A stretch of DNA of 64,000 nt from Streptomyces mobaraensis NBRC 13819 = DSM 40847 (GCF_017916255.1 NZ_CP072827.1:1612001-1676000); one strand, 5' to 3'. Positions 53,023 to 63,481 are shown, numbered from the stretch's first letter. Notes: generated by a model from the letters alone, not told the origin. Numbers and translations: made by a program.

Positions 53023-54699
53023 ATGGAGAGCGACACCGCACGGGAAGCCGCCGTCCCGGCACGGGAGCGGCGGCCCGGAGCGACCGTGGTCGACTGGCTG
53101 ACCACCACCGATCACAAAAAGATCGGCAGTCTCTACCTCATCACCTCGTTCGGCTTCTTCCTCGCCGCCGGCCTGCTGGCCCTGGTGATGCGCGCCGAAC
53201 TGGCCCGCCCCGGCCTCCAGATCCTCAGCAACGAGCAGTACAACGAGGCGTTCACCGCCCATGGCACGATCATGCTGCTGCTGTTCGCCACCCCGGCCTT
53301 CGCCGGCTTCGCCAACGCGATCATGCCGCTCCAGATCGGCTCGCCGGACGTGGCCTTCCCCCGGCTCAACATGCTCGCCTACTGGCTCTACCTCTTCGGC
53401 GGCCTGATCGTGGTGAGCAGTCTGCTGACGCCCGAGGGCGGCGCCTCCTTCGGCTGGACCGCCTACGCGCCGCTGAGCGGCGGCGAGCACTCCCCCGGCG
53501 TCGGCGCCGACCTGTGGATCATGGGACTCGCCCTCTCCGGCTTCGGCACGATCCTCGGCGCGGTGAACTTCCTGACGACGGTCATCTGCATGCGCGCCCC
53601 CGGGATGACCATGTTCCGGATGCCGGTCTTCACCTGGAACGTGCTGTTCACCTCGATCCTGATCCTGCTGGCCTTCCCGGTGCTGGCCGCCGCGCTGCTC
53701 TGCCTGGAGGCCGACCGGCGGTTCGGCGCGGTGGTCTTCGACGCGGCCGACGGCGGCTCGCTGCTGTGGCAGCACCTCTTCTGGTTCTTCGGCCACCCCG
53801 AGGTCTACATCATCGCCCTGCCGTTCTTCGGCATCATCACCGAGATCATCCCGGTCTTCTCCCGGAAGCCGATCTTCGGCTACACCATGCTGATCGGCGC
53901 CACCATGGCGATCACGGCCCTGTCGGTGGTGGTCTGGGCGCACCACATGTTCGCCACCGGCGCGGTGCTGCTGCCCTTCTTCTCCCTGCTGTCGTTCCTG
54001 ATCGCGGTGCCGACGGGGGTGAAGTTCTTCAACTGGATCGGCACGATGTGGCAGGGCTCGCTGTCCTTCGAGTCACCGATGCTGTGGTCGGTGGGCTTCC
54101 TGGTCAGCTTCCTCTTCGGCGGCCTCACCGGCGTCATCCTCGCCTCGCCGCCGCTGGACTTCCACGTCACCGACACCTACTTCGTCGTGGCGCACTTCCA
54201 CTACGTGGTGTTCGGCACGGTGGTGTTCGCGATGTTCGCCGGCTTCTACTTCTGGTGGCCGAAGTTCACCGGCAAGATGCTCGACGAACGGCTGGCGAAG
54301 GTCCACTTCTGGACCCTCTTCACCGGCTTCCACGGCACCTTCCTGGTCCAGCACTGGCTGGGCGCCGAGGGAATGCCGCGCCGCTACTCCGACTACCTGG
54401 CGGCGGACGGCTGGACCGTGCTCAACACCGTCTCCACCATCGGCTCGTTCCTGCTCGGCCTGTCGACGCTGCCGTTCCTCTACAACCTCTGGAAAACGGC
54501 ACGGTACGGCCGGCGGGTCGAGGTGGAGGACCCCTGGGGCTATGGCCGTTCGCTGGAGTGGGCGACCTCCTGCCCGCCGCCCCGCCACAACTTCGTCACG
54601 CTGCCCCGGATCCGCTCCGAGTCCCCGGCGTTCGACCTGCACCACCCGGAGACGGCCGCCCGGAAGGAGCCGCAGGTGGCGCGGGACCCGGCCGGCTGA
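53023..54699 (+). CDS. ctaD: Cytochrome c oxidase subunit I, stand-alone paralogue
   Basis: 558 residues from ATG 53023, with GAGGGGG upstream. Twelve-helix haem-copper oxidase: haem a ligand in [13 protein letters not shown], CuB/Tyr region [13 protein letters not shown], the WAHHMFATG histidine pair, PTGVKFFNW, and the haem a3/a ligands in [13 protein letters not shown]. It reduces O2 to water in the aa3 oxidase. No ctaC, ctaE or qcr genes are adjacent, so this is a second copy outside the main respiratory cluster. It may serve under particular oxygen conditions. Confidence 0.93.
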   Translation: MESDTAREAAVPARERRPGATVVDWLTTTDHKKIGSLYLITSFGFFLAAGLLALVMRAELARPGLQILSNEQYNEAFTAHGTIMLLLFATPAFAGFANAIMPLQIGSPDVAFPRLNMLAYWLYLFGGLIVVSSLLTPEGGASFGWTAYAPLSGGEHSPGVGADLWIMGLALSGFGTILGAVNFLTTVICMRAPGMTMFRMPVFTWNVLFTSILILLAFPVLAAALLCLEADRRFGAVVFDAADGGSLLWQHLFWFFGHPEVYIIALPFFGIITEIIPVFSRKPIFGYTMLIGATMAITALSVVVWAHHMFATGAVLLPFFSLLSFLIAVPTGVKFFNWIGTMWQGSLSFESPMLWSVGFLVSFLFGGLTGVILASPPLDFHVTDTYFVVAHFHYVVFGTVVFAMFAGFYFWWPKFTGKMLDERLAKVHFWTLFTGFHGTFLVQHWLGAEGMPRRYSDYLAADGWTVLNTVSTIGSFLLGLSTLPFLYNLWKTARYGRRVEVEDPWGYGRSLEWATSCPPPRHNFVTLPRIRSESPAFDLHHPETAARKEPQVARDPAG

Positions 54700-54720
54700 C
54701 GGAACCGGCCGGGCACGGGT

Positions 54721-55641
54721 TCAGGAGACCGGCGGCCGCTCGTCGACGCGGATCGCGAGGTCGTTGTCGGCCGTGTAGTACGGGCCCGCCTGGGCAGGCG
54801 CGTAGGGGGCGTCGACCGGCTGGGCCGGGTAGACGAAGATCTGCTTCTTCTCCGCGACGTCGTCCAGCAGCCGGGCGACCCGGGCCTCCCCGGACCCGTC
54901 GGTGCGCCGCAGCCACAGGTCCCAGGCGTCGGGGCCGCCCTCCCAGCGCTCGCACAGCTCCTGGTGGGCGATGGTGAACGAGAATCCGTGGCCCTCCGTC
55001 TCCAGCGGCACGGCGCACACCAGTTCCGGATCCCGGCGGCAGCGGGCCTCGGCCACCGCCCCGGCCAGCCACTCCGCGGGGTCCTCGACGCGGTGCAGGG
55101 TGCCGTGGACGGTGACGCCCTTGGCGTCCAGCCCGAGGTCGCCCGCCTCCGCGTGCGGGGCGCGCTGCCAGCTGCGCAGCGAGAGGTTGCCGTGCTTCGT
55201 CGCGTAGGGGATGCGCACGGCCAGCGGCGAGGTGCTCGGGCCCGGCCGGCGGTCGACCAGCGAGCGCAGGTCGGCGAGGCCGGGCAGCAGCCGCCGGGGG
55301 TCCGCCTCGCCCGCGTCCACGTACGCGTCCCAGCGGCCCTCGGGCAGCGGCACGGTGCTCGGCAGCACGGCGCGCAGCCGGCCGTCGCCGTTGGGGGTGA
55401 GCGGCAGGCGGACCTCATCGTCGGCGTTCTCGACGGCGTCGCCGCCCCGGCGGAGCAGCACCAGCGCCGCCGACCAGTGGCCGGAGGCGTCGGCCCCCTC
55501 GGGGGCGTCGAGGTCGAAGGTGAGTCCGCCCGCGGAATCCGCGATGCAGTCGGCGCGCGGCGCGGCAGACACGATGGTGAACTCCTCGGGGACGGGCGAG
55601 CCCGCGTTCGCGGGCCCGGCGGGGGTCGGGACGGGTGTCAT
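54721..55641 (-). CDS. Glycosyltransferase-partner protein of unknown function
   Basis: 306 residues from ATG 55641, which overlaps the upstream GT4 stop as ATGA, so translation is coupled. It consists of beta-rich segments (FTIVSAAPRADCIADSAGGLTFDLDAPEGADASGHWSAALVLLRR), then PEGRWDAYVD and a repeat of the same layout later (GVTVHGTLHRVEDPAEWLAGAV). A short carbohydrate-modifying or beta-sandwich fold is possible. I do not recognise the family. Tight coupling suggests it works on the same surface glycan as the glycosyltransferase. Confidence 0.7.
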   Translation of the reverse strand: MTPVPTPAGPANAGSPVPEEFTIVSAAPRADCIADSAGGLTFDLDAPEGADASGHWSAALVLLRRGGDAVENADDEVRLPLTPNGDGRLRAVLPSTVPLPEGRWDAYVDAGEADPRRLLPGLADLRSLVDRRPGPSTSPLAVRIPYATKHGNLSLRSWQRAPHAEAGDLGLDAKGVTVHGTLHRVEDPAEWLAGAVAEARCRRDPELVCAVPLETEGHGFSFTIAHQELCERWEGGPDAWDLWLRRTDGSGEARVARLLDDVAEKKQIFVYPAQPVDAPYAPAQAGPYYTADNDLAIRVDERPPVS

Positions 55642-56888
55642 GCGGCACGCACCCGGCGCAGCGCGGGGCGGACGGCGTCCTTGGTCCGCAGGGCCCCGCT
55701 GAGCAGGGCGCCGCGGGTCCGGTGCAGGGAGCCGCGCAGCGCGCCGCGGCCGGTGAGCTCGGCGAAGAGGCGCTCGTAGCGGCCGGCGATCTCGGCGGGG
55801 TCGAAGCGGGCCGAGTTCTCCAGGGCGGCCCGGCCCATCCGGCGGCGCAGTTCGTCGTCGTTGATGAGCTTCAGCAGCCCGGCGGCGATGGCGTCCGTCT
55901 TGCCGACCGGCACCAGCAGGCCGTCGACACCGTTGTCGATGATCTCGCCGGGGCCGTGCGGACAGTCCGTGGAGACCACGGGCAGGCCACAGCGCATCGC
56001 CTCGACGATGGTCATCCCGAAGGACTCCAGGCTGGAGGTGACGGCACCGATGGAGCCCTTGACCCACTCCGGGTCCAGGGGGTTGGCGGGGCCCATGAGG
56101 AAGACGTGGTTGTAGAGGCCGAGCTTGTCGATCAGGGCGCGCAGCTTGGCCTTCTCGGCGCCGCCGCCGTAGATCCGCAGCCGCCAGTCGGGACGCTCGG
56201 CGACGACCTTGCCGAAAGCCTTGATCAGCACGTCGTACCGCTTGGCGGGGGCCAGCCGGCCGGCCGCGACGACCCACTTGCCCGTGGAGTCGGCGGGGGC
56301 GACGACGGGGGCGGGGATGCTGTTGGGCACGGCCTCGACCCGTACGCCGGGGAGCCGCATCAGCTTGCGGTAGGTCGCCGCGTCCGCCTCGGTGACCGTG
56401 GTGACCGCGTCCAGCCGCGGGTAGTGGGTGCGCAGCGTCAGCTTCAGCGGCGCCGAGTGGGTGCTCAGGGTCAGGTGCTCCTGGCCGACCCGGGCGATGC
56501 CGCGCCGGGCCTGCTGGGCGATGTGCACGTTCAGGCCCGGGCGGGTGCCCACCACGACGTCGCAGTCCAGCGAGCGCAGGTGGTCGGCGATGCGCCGGTC
56601 GGTGAGGGCGCTGTACTGCTTGTAGCGGCCCTCGGTGGACGGGAAGACGGTCGCCGGACGCTCGTACTCCGGATCGTTCCCCTCGTACCCGGGGCTGTCC
56701 TTCCGCAGATCCACGAGGTGGCGCAGCCGCACGCTGCCGGACGGCGTGAAGACGGGCTCGTCCCGGTGGCGGAACACCGAGACGATCTCCACGTCGTGGT
56801 GCTCGGCGAGCGTCCCCGCCAGGTTGAACGTGGTGCGGATCGTGCCGCCGATGCCGTAGGCATTGTGAATCAGGAATGAGATGTGCAT
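55638..56888 (-). CDS. GT4-family glycosyltransferase
   Basis: 416 residues from ATG 56888, with GGGGA upstream. GT-B fold: the N-terminal segment MHISFLIHNAYGIGGTIRTTFNLA with the glycine loop for acceptor binding; the donor domain has KWVVAAGRLAPAKRYDVLIKAF, YGGGAEKAKL and SSLESFGMTIVEAMRCGLPVVSTDCPHGPGEI, the family E-x7-E motif. It transfers a nucleotide sugar in the cytoplasm. The coupled gene that follows probably shares its pathway. Related enzymes are found in Streptomyces teichoic-acid and exopolysaccharide loci. Confidence 0.88.
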   Translation of the reverse strand: MHISFLIHNAYGIGGTIRTTFNLAGTLAEHHDVEIVSVFRHRDEPVFTPSGSVRLRHLVDLRKDSPGYEGNDPEYERPATVFPSTEGRYKQYSALTDRRIADHLRSLDCDVVVGTRPGLNVHIAQQARRGIARVGQEHLTLSTHSAPLKLTLRTHYPRLDAVTTVTEADAATYRKLMRLPGVRVEAVPNSIPAPVVAPADSTGKWVVAAGRLAPAKRYDVLIKAFGKVVAERPDWRLRIYGGGAEKAKLRALIDKLGLYNHVFLMGPANPLDPEWVKGSIGAVTSSLESFGMTIVEAMRCGLPVVSTDCPHGPGEIIDNGVDGLLVPVGKTDAIAAGLLKLINDDELRRRMGRAALENSARFDPAEIAGRYERLFAELTGRGALRGSLHRTRGALLSGALRTKDAVRPALRRVRAA

Positions 56889-57158
56889 TCGTCCCCGCAG
56901 CCGGTGTGCGCGCCTGATGGCCCGCCTCCTGAAGATTAGACCGTACTGACGATCAGGAGGTTGGCCCCGATCATCAACTCGATCTCGGAAAGATGAGCAT
57001 TCCATGACGGGACCGGGTGTTTTCGGCCACCGTCCCCGATGCCGTGAAGCGCCCCCGCACAGGGCGTGACCCCGGCCGCGCGTCGTCCGTTGTCTTCGTG
57101 ACGCGCCGGGAACCGCCCGGCGCGCGCGCAACCGCACCGGAAGTCCGAGGAGCCCCCC

Positions 57159-57971
57159 GTGCCTCGCATGCTCGACGTCAGCGACGAAGTACGCGCCGAG
57201 ATCGGCGACGAAGAAGCGGACCGACTGCTCGGGGGCGACAACGCCCCGGGCACGTACGACTGCACCTCCTGCCGCACGCCCGGCGACAGCGAGCGGGAGC
57301 GCACCAGCACGGTGCTCTTCGTCGGGGAGGAGACGGCCGTCCTGGCCTTCGCGCACGCCTCCTGCATCCCCTCGCAAGTGGTGCCGGTCTCCGAGGAGCA
57401 GCTCCAGGGCGCCGTACGGTCCATCACCGGCGGCGACGCCGGACAGCAGGGGCAGCCGGGGCAGCAGGGCGGCGAGCAGACCGTGGACGGCCTGCCGCTC
57501 CAGGCCGAGCTGGGCGTCACCAGCGGACTGCTGCTGATCAACGGCGAGGTGCAGCCGGCGCTCGTCGTGGAGCCGCTGGTGCCGATCGCCCGGCCGGGCA
57601 CCACCGGCCCGGTGGACGTCTTCCTGGAGCTCCTCAACGAGCAGGGCTTCGCCCCGGTCACCGCCATCGACCAGCTGCCCGACCCCATCTCCGGCTGGTC
57701 GGTGCTGCTGGTCATGGGCAAGCTGCACGCGGTCCTCCAGCCGAACGCCAACGGAGGGCAGCCGGTCGCCTGGTGGCAGGCGCACCAGCCGATGCAGGTG
57801 GCCGAGGAGTGGCGGTCGGCGGTCAACAAGTCCGGGCGGGTCCTGGTGTACGCGGCACCCGTCGGCACGATCGGCCAGCAGCCGCGCGAGGACCTGCTCC
57901 GCGAGGCGATGGACCGCGCGGCGGCCTCGGGGCGGCTGGTCGGCGCGGCGATGCCGCTCGCGGGCACCTGA
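57159..57971 (+). CDS. Conserved cytoplasmic protein, unknown function
   Basis: 270 residues from GTG 57159, with GAGGAG upstream. No signal peptide or membrane helix. Near residue 35 there is a CTSC pair (TYDCTSCRTPGDSERERTS). A Gln/Gly-rich stretch (DAGQQGQPGQQGGEQ) separates two halves. The rest is a mixed alpha/beta region with LGVTSGLLLINGEVQPALVVEP and WSVLLVMGKLHAVLQP. I recognise it only as a widely kept Streptomyces protein. It is divergent from the GT4 gene. Confidence 0.7.
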   Translation: MPRMLDVSDEVRAEIGDEEADRLLGGDNAPGTYDCTSCRTPGDSERERTSTVLFVGEETAVLAFAHASCIPSQVVPVSEEQLQGAVRSITGGDAGQQGQPGQQGGEQTVDGLPLQAELGVTSGLLLINGEVQPALVVEPLVPIARPGTTGPVDVFLELLNEQGFAPVTAIDQLPDPISGWSVLLVMGKLHAVLQPNANGGQPVAWWQAHQPMQVAEEWRSAVNKSGRVLVYAAPVGTIGQQPREDLLREAMDRAAASGRLVGAAMPLAGT

Positions 57972-58137
57972 CGGTCGTACGTACCGGCGGTGGTCGCGCG
58001 GGGTCGGTGGTCGCACGAACGGCGGGCACATGACCGGTGGCGTGCGCCCCGCCGTGCACCCGGCGCACCCCCGGTTCCCGCGTAACCCGGCGCGGTCCGC
58101 CCCGCATCCGAAGCGGCCCGGGGTCGTTGGCAGGGAT

Positions 58138-58530
58138 GTGTACTCTTACGAACCCGCTTCCCGGACCTCGTACCAGAACTACATCCCCGGCATGCGCCCA
58201 CCCCGCGAAGCCGATCGCGGCCGTACGGAGTCGGTGACCCCGATCTACGACGCCCTCTGCTCCGAGTACCGCCGGGCCTTCCGGACGCTCCCCGGCGACC
58301 GGGCGGGCGAGGAGGAGCTGGCGTTCAAGGGCTTCGGACCCCAGCCGCAGCCGTACGGCGGCGGCACCGGCCAGGGCTACTACGGCCGGCTCACCGGGCA
58401 CTCCCCCTACCCCGGCCAGTCCGGCTGGACGGATGGCTGGGACGGCGGCTACCCCGCCCAGGGCCGGGGCCGCACCGGCCTCCAGGCCCTCCCGCCGGGC
58501 AACCAGGACGGGCGCCGACGGGGATACTGA
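58138..58530 (+). CDS. DUF6643-like conserved Streptomyces protein
   Basis: 130 residues. GTG 58138 was chosen because AGGGA lies just upstream and the product then begins VYSYEPASRTSYQNYIPGM, the conserved beginning of this family; an open frame further upstream is not protein-like. The middle has DRGRTESVTPIYDALCSEYRRAFRTLPGDR. The C-terminus is Gly/Tyr/Gln-rich (PYGGGTGQGYYGRL) and probably disordered. Function unknown. It precedes der in convergent orientation. Confidence 0.75.
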   Translation: MYSYEPASRTSYQNYIPGMRPPREADRGRTESVTPIYDALCSEYRRAFRTLPGDRAGEEELAFKGFGPQPQPYGGGTGQGYYGRLTGHSPYPGQSGWTDGWDGGYPAQGRGRTGLQALPPGNQDGRRRGY

Positions 58531-58710
58531 GCGCCCCGTCGGGCAACGGGCCCCCGTCCTCAGGAGCGGGCGGGGCGACGGCCCGCAGCTCGCTCCCGAG
58601 CCGCGCGGCCGCCCACTTCTCGCGGCTCCGCTTCTCCCGCACCGGCCGCCTTCTCCCGGGAGCAACCCCCGGACCCCCGGCCGGACACCCCCTCGCCCAG
58701 CCGCCGTCTG

Positions 58711-60171
58711 CTACTTCTTCCGGCCGCGCTTCTCCCGCACCCGCACCGAGATGTGGATCGGCGTCCCCTCGAAGCCGAACTCCTCCCGGAGCCGCCGCTC
58801 GACGAAGCGGCGGTAGCCCGCCTCCAGGAAGCCGGAGGCGAAGAGGACGAACCGCGGCGGGCGGGTGCCCGCCTGGGTGCCGAAGAGGATGCGGGGCTGC
58901 TTGCCACCGCGGATCGGGTGCGGGTGGGCCGCGACGAGCTCGCCGAGGAAGGCGTTGAGGCGCCCGGTGGGCACCCGGGTCTCCCAGCCGGCGAGGGCGG
59001 TCTCCATGGCCGGGACCAGCTTCTCCATGTGCCGGCCGGTCTTCGCGGAGACGTTCACCCGCGGCGCCCAGCCGATCTGGCCCAGCTCCGTCTCGATCTC
59101 CCGCTCCAGGTAGAAGCGGCGCTCCTCGTCGAGGGTGTCCCACTTGTTGATCGCGAGCACCAGCGCACGCCCGGCCTCGACCGCCATGGTGACGATCCGC
59201 TGGTCCTGGACGCTGATCGACTCGCTCGCGTCGATGAGGACGACGGCCAGCTCGGCCTTCTCCACGGCGGCGGCGGTGCGCAGCGAGGCGTAGTAGTCGG
59301 CGCCCTCCTGGAGGTGGACGCGGCGGCGGATACCGGCGGTGTCCACGAACTTCCAGGTCTTGCCGCCCAGCTCGACGAGCTCGTCGACCGGGTCGCGGGT
59401 GGTGCCGGCCAGCTCGTTGACGACCACCCGCTCCTCGCCGGCGACCCGGTTCAGGAGGGACGACTTGCCGACGTTCGGGCGGCCGACGAGGGCGATCCGG
59501 CGGGGGCCGCCGACGGCGGTGCCGAAGGTCTGCGCCGGGGCCTCGGGCAGCGCCTCCAGCACGGCGTCGAGCATGTCGCCGGTGCCGCGGCCGTGCAGCG
59601 CCGAGACGGGGTGCGGCTCGCCGAGGCCCAGCGACCACAGAGCGGTGGCGTCGGCCTCGCCGGACGGGCCGTCGACCTTGTTGGCGCAGAGCACGACGGG
59701 CTTGCCGGCCCGGCGGAGCAGCTTGACGACGGCCTCGTCGGTGTCGGTGGCGCCGACGGAGGAGTCGACGACGAAGACGACCGCGTCGGCGGCCTCGATG
59801 GCGAACTCGGCCTGGGCGGCGACGGACGCGTCGATGCCGAGGACGTCCTGCTCCCAGCCGCCGGTGTCGACGACCTTGAAGCGGCGGCCCGCCCACTCGG
59901 CCTCGTAGGTGACGCGGTCGCGGGTGACGCCCGGGCGGTCCTCGACGACGGCCTCGCGGCGGCCGATGATGCGGTTCACCAGCGTCGACTTGCCGACGTT
60001 GGGGCGGCCGACGACGGCGAGGACGGGCAGCGGGCCGTGGCCGGCGGCGGCCAGCTCGCTCTCGATCTCGTCGGCCTCGAAGCCCTCCTGAGCGGCGAGC
60101 TCCATGAACTCCGCGTACTCGGCGTCGCCAAGCTCACCGTGCTCGTCGCCGGTGTGGATCTGGTCGTTCAT
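58711..60171 (-). CDS. der: Ribosome biogenesis GTPase Der (EngA)
   Basis: 486 residues with two tandem GTPase domains. First: [27 protein letters not shown] and NKVD. Second: [30 protein letters not shown] and NKWD. The C-terminal KH-like domain ends [19 protein letters not shown] ~45-residue acidic N-terminal extension is common in actinobacteria. Der is essential for 50S assembly. It follows plsC and cmk on the same strand, an order conserved in Streptomyces. Confidence 0.96.
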   Translation of the reverse strand: MNDQIHTGDEHGELGDAEYAEFMELAAQEGFEADEIESELAAAGHGPLPVLAVVGRPNVGKSTLVNRIIGRREAVVEDRPGVTRDRVTYEAEWAGRRFKVVDTGGWEQDVLGIDASVAAQAEFAIEAADAVVFVVDSSVGATDTDEAVVKLLRRAGKPVVLCANKVDGPSGEADATALWSLGLGEPHPVSALHGRGTGDMLDAVLEALPEAPAQTFGTAVGGPRRIALVGRPNVGKSSLLNRVAGEERVVVNELAGTTRDPVDELVELGGKTWKFVDTAGIRRRVHLQEGADYYASLRTAAAVEKAELAVVLIDASESISVQDQRIVTMAVEAGRALVLAINKWDTLDEERRFYLEREIETELGQIGWAPRVNVSAKTGRHMEKLVPAMETALAGWETRVPTGRLNAFLGELVAAHPHPIRGGKQPRILFGTQAGTRPPRFVLFASGFLEAGYRRFVERRLREEFGFEGTPIHISVRVREKRGRKK

Positions 60172-60235
60172 GGAGTCCGTTCCTCGTTCTTCTTCGTCGT
60201 CGGCGGCCCTTGGGGGGTCCGCTACTCAGTGTGGG

Positions 60236-60877
60236 TCAGCGGCCGGTGAAGCGCTTGGCGTCCGCCAGGTGCGCGCTCAGCCGCCGCTGGATGCGTACGG
60301 TCGCCTCGTCCAGCGCCGTGCGCGTGCGCCGCCCGCTGCCGTCGCCGGCCTGGAAGGCGTCGCCGAAGACCACGTCGACGCGGGTGCGCAGCGGCGGCAG
60401 CCCCGGGACGAGGCGGCTCTTCCGCTCGGCGCTGCCGAGGACGGCGACCGGGACGACGGGCGCCCCGGAGCGCACCGCGAAGTACGCCAGGCCGGCCCGC
60501 AGCGAGGCGAAGTCGCCTTCGCCGCGGGTGCCCTCGGGGAAGATCCCGAGCACTCCGCCGGCCGCCAGGACGTCCAGCGCGCCGGTGATCGCGGCCCGGT
60601 CGGCGCCGGAGCGGTCGACCTTCAGCTGGCCGATGCCGCGCAGGAAGGGGTCCAGCGGACCGACGAACGCTTCCTTCTTGATCAGGAAGTGCACCGGCCG
60701 GGGGGCGGTCCCCATCAGCATCGGGCCGTCGAGGTTGTGGGAGTGGTTGACGGCCATGATGACCGGCCCCGCGGCGGGCACCCGCCAGGCGCCCAGCACA
60801 CGGGGCTTCCACAGCCCGTTCATCAGGCCGATGCCGATCCGTCTCCCGACGGCCGCACCGGCGGCGGAGGCGGTCAC
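60236..60877 (-). CDS. plsC: Lysophospholipid/1-acylglycerol-3-phosphate acyltransferase
   Basis: 213 residues. GTG 60877 overlaps the cmk stop (GTGA), indicating coupling. The PlsC fold has NHSHNLDGP (HxxxxD catalytic motif), PVHFLIKKEAF, GQLKVDR and FPEGTRGEGDF (FPEGTR binding motif). It acylates lysophosphatidate to phosphatidate at the inner membrane face. The place between cmk and der is conserved. Confidence 0.92.
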   Translation of the reverse strand: MTASAAGAAVGRRIGIGLMNGLWKPRVLGAWRVPAAGPVIMAVNHSHNLDGPMLMGTAPRPVHFLIKKEAFVGPLDPFLRGIGQLKVDRSGADRAAITGALDVLAAGGVLGIFPEGTRGEGDFASLRAGLAYFAVRSGAPVVPVAVLGSAERKSRLVPGLPPLRTRVDVVFGDAFQAGDGSGRRTRTALDEATVRIQRRLSAHLADAKRFTGR

Positions 60878-61590
60878 GCGGAACGCGCCTCCGTGGACCG
60901 CTTCTCCTCTACCAGGGTCACCACGCACTCGATCACCTGGTCGAGCGTGAGCTCGGTGGTGTCGACCTCGACCGCGTCCCCGGCCTTGGCGAGCGGGGAG
61001 GTCTTGCGGCCGGAGTCGGCGGCGTCCCGCTTGATCAGGGCGGCCTGGGTGGTGGCGAGGTCGGCGGCGTCCTTGCCCTTGAGCTCACCGGCGCGGCGGG
61101 CGGCGCGGGCCTCCGGCGAGGCGGTGAGGAAGATCTTGAGGTCGGCGTCGGGGAGCACGGTGGTGCCGATGTCCCGGCCCTCGACGACGATGCCGAGCGG
61201 CGCCTCGGCGGCCATGGACCGCTGGAGCTCGGTGAGCCGCGTCCGCACCTCGGGCACCGCGCTGACGGCGCTGACCGCCGCGGTGACCTCCTGGGTGCGG
61301 ATGGGCTGGGCGGCGTCCAGGCCGTCGACCGTGATGGTCGGCGCGGACGGGTCGGTGCCGGAGACGAGGTCGGGCTTGCCCGCGGCGGCGGCCACGGCCG
61401 CGGCGTCGTTCACGTCGACGCCGTTGCTCAGCATCCACCAGGTGATCGCCCGGTACTGGGCGCCGGTGTCCAGGTAGCGGAGGCCGAGCTTGGCGGCGAC
61501 GGCCTTCGAAGTGCTGGACTTGCCCGTGCCGGAGGGGCCGTCGATGGCGACGATGACTGCTGCCGGTGCGGTCCGGGCGGCGGTTTCCAC
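60874..61590 (-). CDS. cmk: Cytidylate kinase
   Basis: 238 residues from GTG 61590 (GTG 61602 would add four; the Shine-Dalgarno AGGAAGG fits the later start better). P-loop AIDGPSGTGKSSTSKA; YLDTGAQYRAITWW binds CMP; EGRDIGTTVLPDADLKIFLTA and the Arg-rich lid (ARAARRAGEL) are typical. It phosphorylates CMP and dCMP with ATP. Upstream is tyrA; downstream plsC overlaps it by four bases. Confidence 0.95.
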   Translation of the reverse strand: METAARTAPAAVIVAIDGPSGTGKSSTSKAVAAKLGLRYLDTGAQYRAITWWMLSNGVDVNDAAAVAAAAGKPDLVSGTDPSAPTITVDGLDAAQPIRTQEVTAAVSAVSAVPEVRTRLTELQRSMAAEAPLGIVVEGRDIGTTVLPDADLKIFLTASPEARAARRAGELKGKDAADLATTQAALIKRDAADSGRKTSPLAKAGDAVEVDTTELTLDQVIECVVTLVEEKRSTEARSA

Positions 61591-61731
61591 GGTGTCTGAC
61601 ACCTTCCTCGTGCACGGCGGCGGGTCGTCGCTGCCTGGCTGGGCCCGTTGGGGGCTCACCCAAGGTTACTGGCTCGCCGGACCGGCCCGTACAGCCGCGC
61701 TCCCCGGCCCCCGCCCGCCGGCCCCCGCCGG

Positions 61732-62814
61732 TTACTGGCGGAGCGACCAGCCGCGCTCCCGGAGGGTGTCCGCGAGACCGTCGGCGGCCTTCGGCTCGAC
61801 CATCAGCTGGATCAGGCCGCTCTGCCGCCCGGTGGCGTGCTCGATGCGGACGTCCTCGATGTTGACGCCGGCCCGGCCCGCGTCGGCGAAGATCCGGGCC
61901 AGCTCGCCCGGCTGGTCGCCGATGAGGACGGTCACCGTCTCGTACGTCGCCGGGGCCGAGCCGTGCTTGCCGGGGACGCGGGCCCGGCCGGTGTTGCCGC
62001 GGCGCAGCACGTCCTCCAGGCCCGCCGCCGCCTCGTCCGCGGCGCCGTCCGCCGCGTCCAGGGCGCGCAGGGCCCGTACCGTCCCCTCCAGGTCGGCGGC
62101 GACCGCCGCGAGGACGTCCGCGACCGGGCCCGGGTTGGCGGCGAGGATCTCCAGCCACATGCGGGGGTCGGAGGCAGCGATCCGGGTCACGTCCCGGATG
62201 CCCTGGCCGCACAGCCGGACGGCCGTCTCGTCGGCCTCCGCCAGCCGGGCGGCGACCATGCTGGAGACGAGCTGCGGGGTGTGCGAGACGAGGGCGACGG
62301 CCCGGTCGTGGGCGTCGGCGTCCATCACGACGGGGACGGCCCGGCAGTGGGAGACCAGTTCGAGCGCGATGTTGAGGACCTCGGTGTCGGTCCCCCGGGT
62401 GGGGGTCAGCACCCAGGGGCGGCCCTCGAACAGGTCGGCGGAGGCGGCCATCGGGCCCGAACGCTCCCGGCCGGCCATGGGGTGGGTGCCCAGGTAGCCG
62501 GAGAGGTCGCAGCCGAGCGCCTCCAGCTCCCGGCGCGGGCCGCCCTTGACGCTGGCGACGTCGAGGTAGGCGCGGCCCCGGCCGGCCCCGATCGCGTCCG
62601 CGAGGGTGGCGGCGATGTGCGCGGGCGGCACGGCGACGACGACGAGGTCGCAGCGGCCCTCCGGCTCCGCCTCGGTGCCGGCGCCCCGGGCGGCGGCCAT
62701 CCGGGCCCGGTCGGGGTCGTGGTCGCTGAGGTGCACCTGGACCCCGCGGCCCGCCAGGGCGAGCGCGGCGGAGGTGCCGATCAGTCCGGTGCCGATGACG
62801 AGAGCGGTTCTCAC
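61732..62814 (-). CDS. tyrA: Prephenate dehydrogenase
   Basis: 360 residues from GTG 62814. NAD-binding start VIGTGLIGTSAALALAGRG, an acidic residue after strand 2 (LSDHDPDR), GTHPMAGRERSG with the catalytic His and SHTPQLVSSMVA. The C-terminus has an ACT-like domain (VTVLIGDQPGELARIFADAGRAGVNIEDVRIEH), consistent with feedback by tyrosine. It makes 4-hydroxyphenylpyruvate for tyrosine synthesis. Ordered tyrA-cmk-plsC-der; aroH, often upstream in Streptomyces, is not seen in the space before it. Confidence 0.94.
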   Translation of the reverse strand: MRTALVIGTGLIGTSAALALAGRGVQVHLSDHDPDRARMAAARGAGTEAEPEGRCDLVVVAVPPAHIAATLADAIGAGRGRAYLDVASVKGGPRRELEALGCDLSGYLGTHPMAGRERSGPMAASADLFEGRPWVLTPTRGTDTEVLNIALELVSHCRAVPVVMDADAHDRAVALVSHTPQLVSSMVAARLAEADETAVRLCGQGIRDVTRIAASDPRMWLEILAANPGPVADVLAAVAADLEGTVRALRALDAADGAADEAAAGLEDVLRRGNTGRARVPGKHGSAPATYETVTVLIGDQPGELARIFADAGRAGVNIEDVRIEHATGRQSGLIQLMVEPKAADGLADTLRERGWSLRQ

Positions 62815-63065
62815 GGGCGGGTCCTTGCGCAGGGCCGCGGCGGGGCCCGGGGCACGGGCCGGTCGCGGGACGGGCGGTCACGACGGGCGCGGGAGGGCCG
62901 GTCCTCCGGGGCGCGGCCCCGGCGGCGTCCCGGAGAGCCCCCGCGGGCCCAGCCTAGGACGTCCCGGGCCGGGCCGGGCGCGGGGCCGCTTCCGTCCCGC
63001 CGGACGCGGGCCCGCGCGGGGCGGGCCGCCGGGACTGCGGCGGCCCCTTCGGGTAGAAGGGGGGC

Positions 63066-63428
63066 ATGATCTTTCACGTGGTGCCCCTGGACGACTGGCT
63101 CGCCGTCCCCGACCGCCCCTTCGCCCCCGCCTCCCTCGACGAGGAGGGCTTCGTGCACTGCTCCCCCGACGAGGAGACGACGCTCGCCGTGGCCTCCGCG
63201 TTCTACCGGGACGTCAAGGGGCCGCTGATGGCGCTGCTGATCGACGAGCACAAGCTGGGCGTCCTGGTCCGCTGGGAGGCGGCCGACCCGGCACCGCCGC
63301 CCGGCACCGCGCCGGGGACGCTGTTCCCGCACGTCTACGGGCGCATCAACCGGGACGCGGTCGAGGGGATGATGGAGATCCGGCGGGACGAGGACGGGCG
63401 GGCGGTGGAACTGGCCGTGTGGTCGTGA
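63066..63428 (+). CDS. DUF952-family protein
   Basis: 120 residues from ATG 63066. MIFHVVPLDDWLA and EEGFVHCSPDEETTLAVASAFYRD are the DUF952 signature, as is the later FPHVYGRINRDAV. It is a small cytoplasmic single-domain protein of unknown function, divergent from tyrA. Some members are fused to glutathione-S-transferase-like or ADP-ribosyl-type folds, which gives little guidance here. Confidence 0.88.
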   Translation: MIFHVVPLDDWLAVPDRPFAPASLDEEGFVHCSPDEETTLAVASAFYRDVKGPLMALLIDEHKLGVLVRWEAADPAPPPGTAPGTLFPHVYGRINRDAVEGMMEIRRDEDGRAVELAVWS

Positions 63429-63481
63429 GGCGCGGAACGCCGGCGAAACCCGTGTGACGCGCCGTGCCGCCGGCGGCCACA

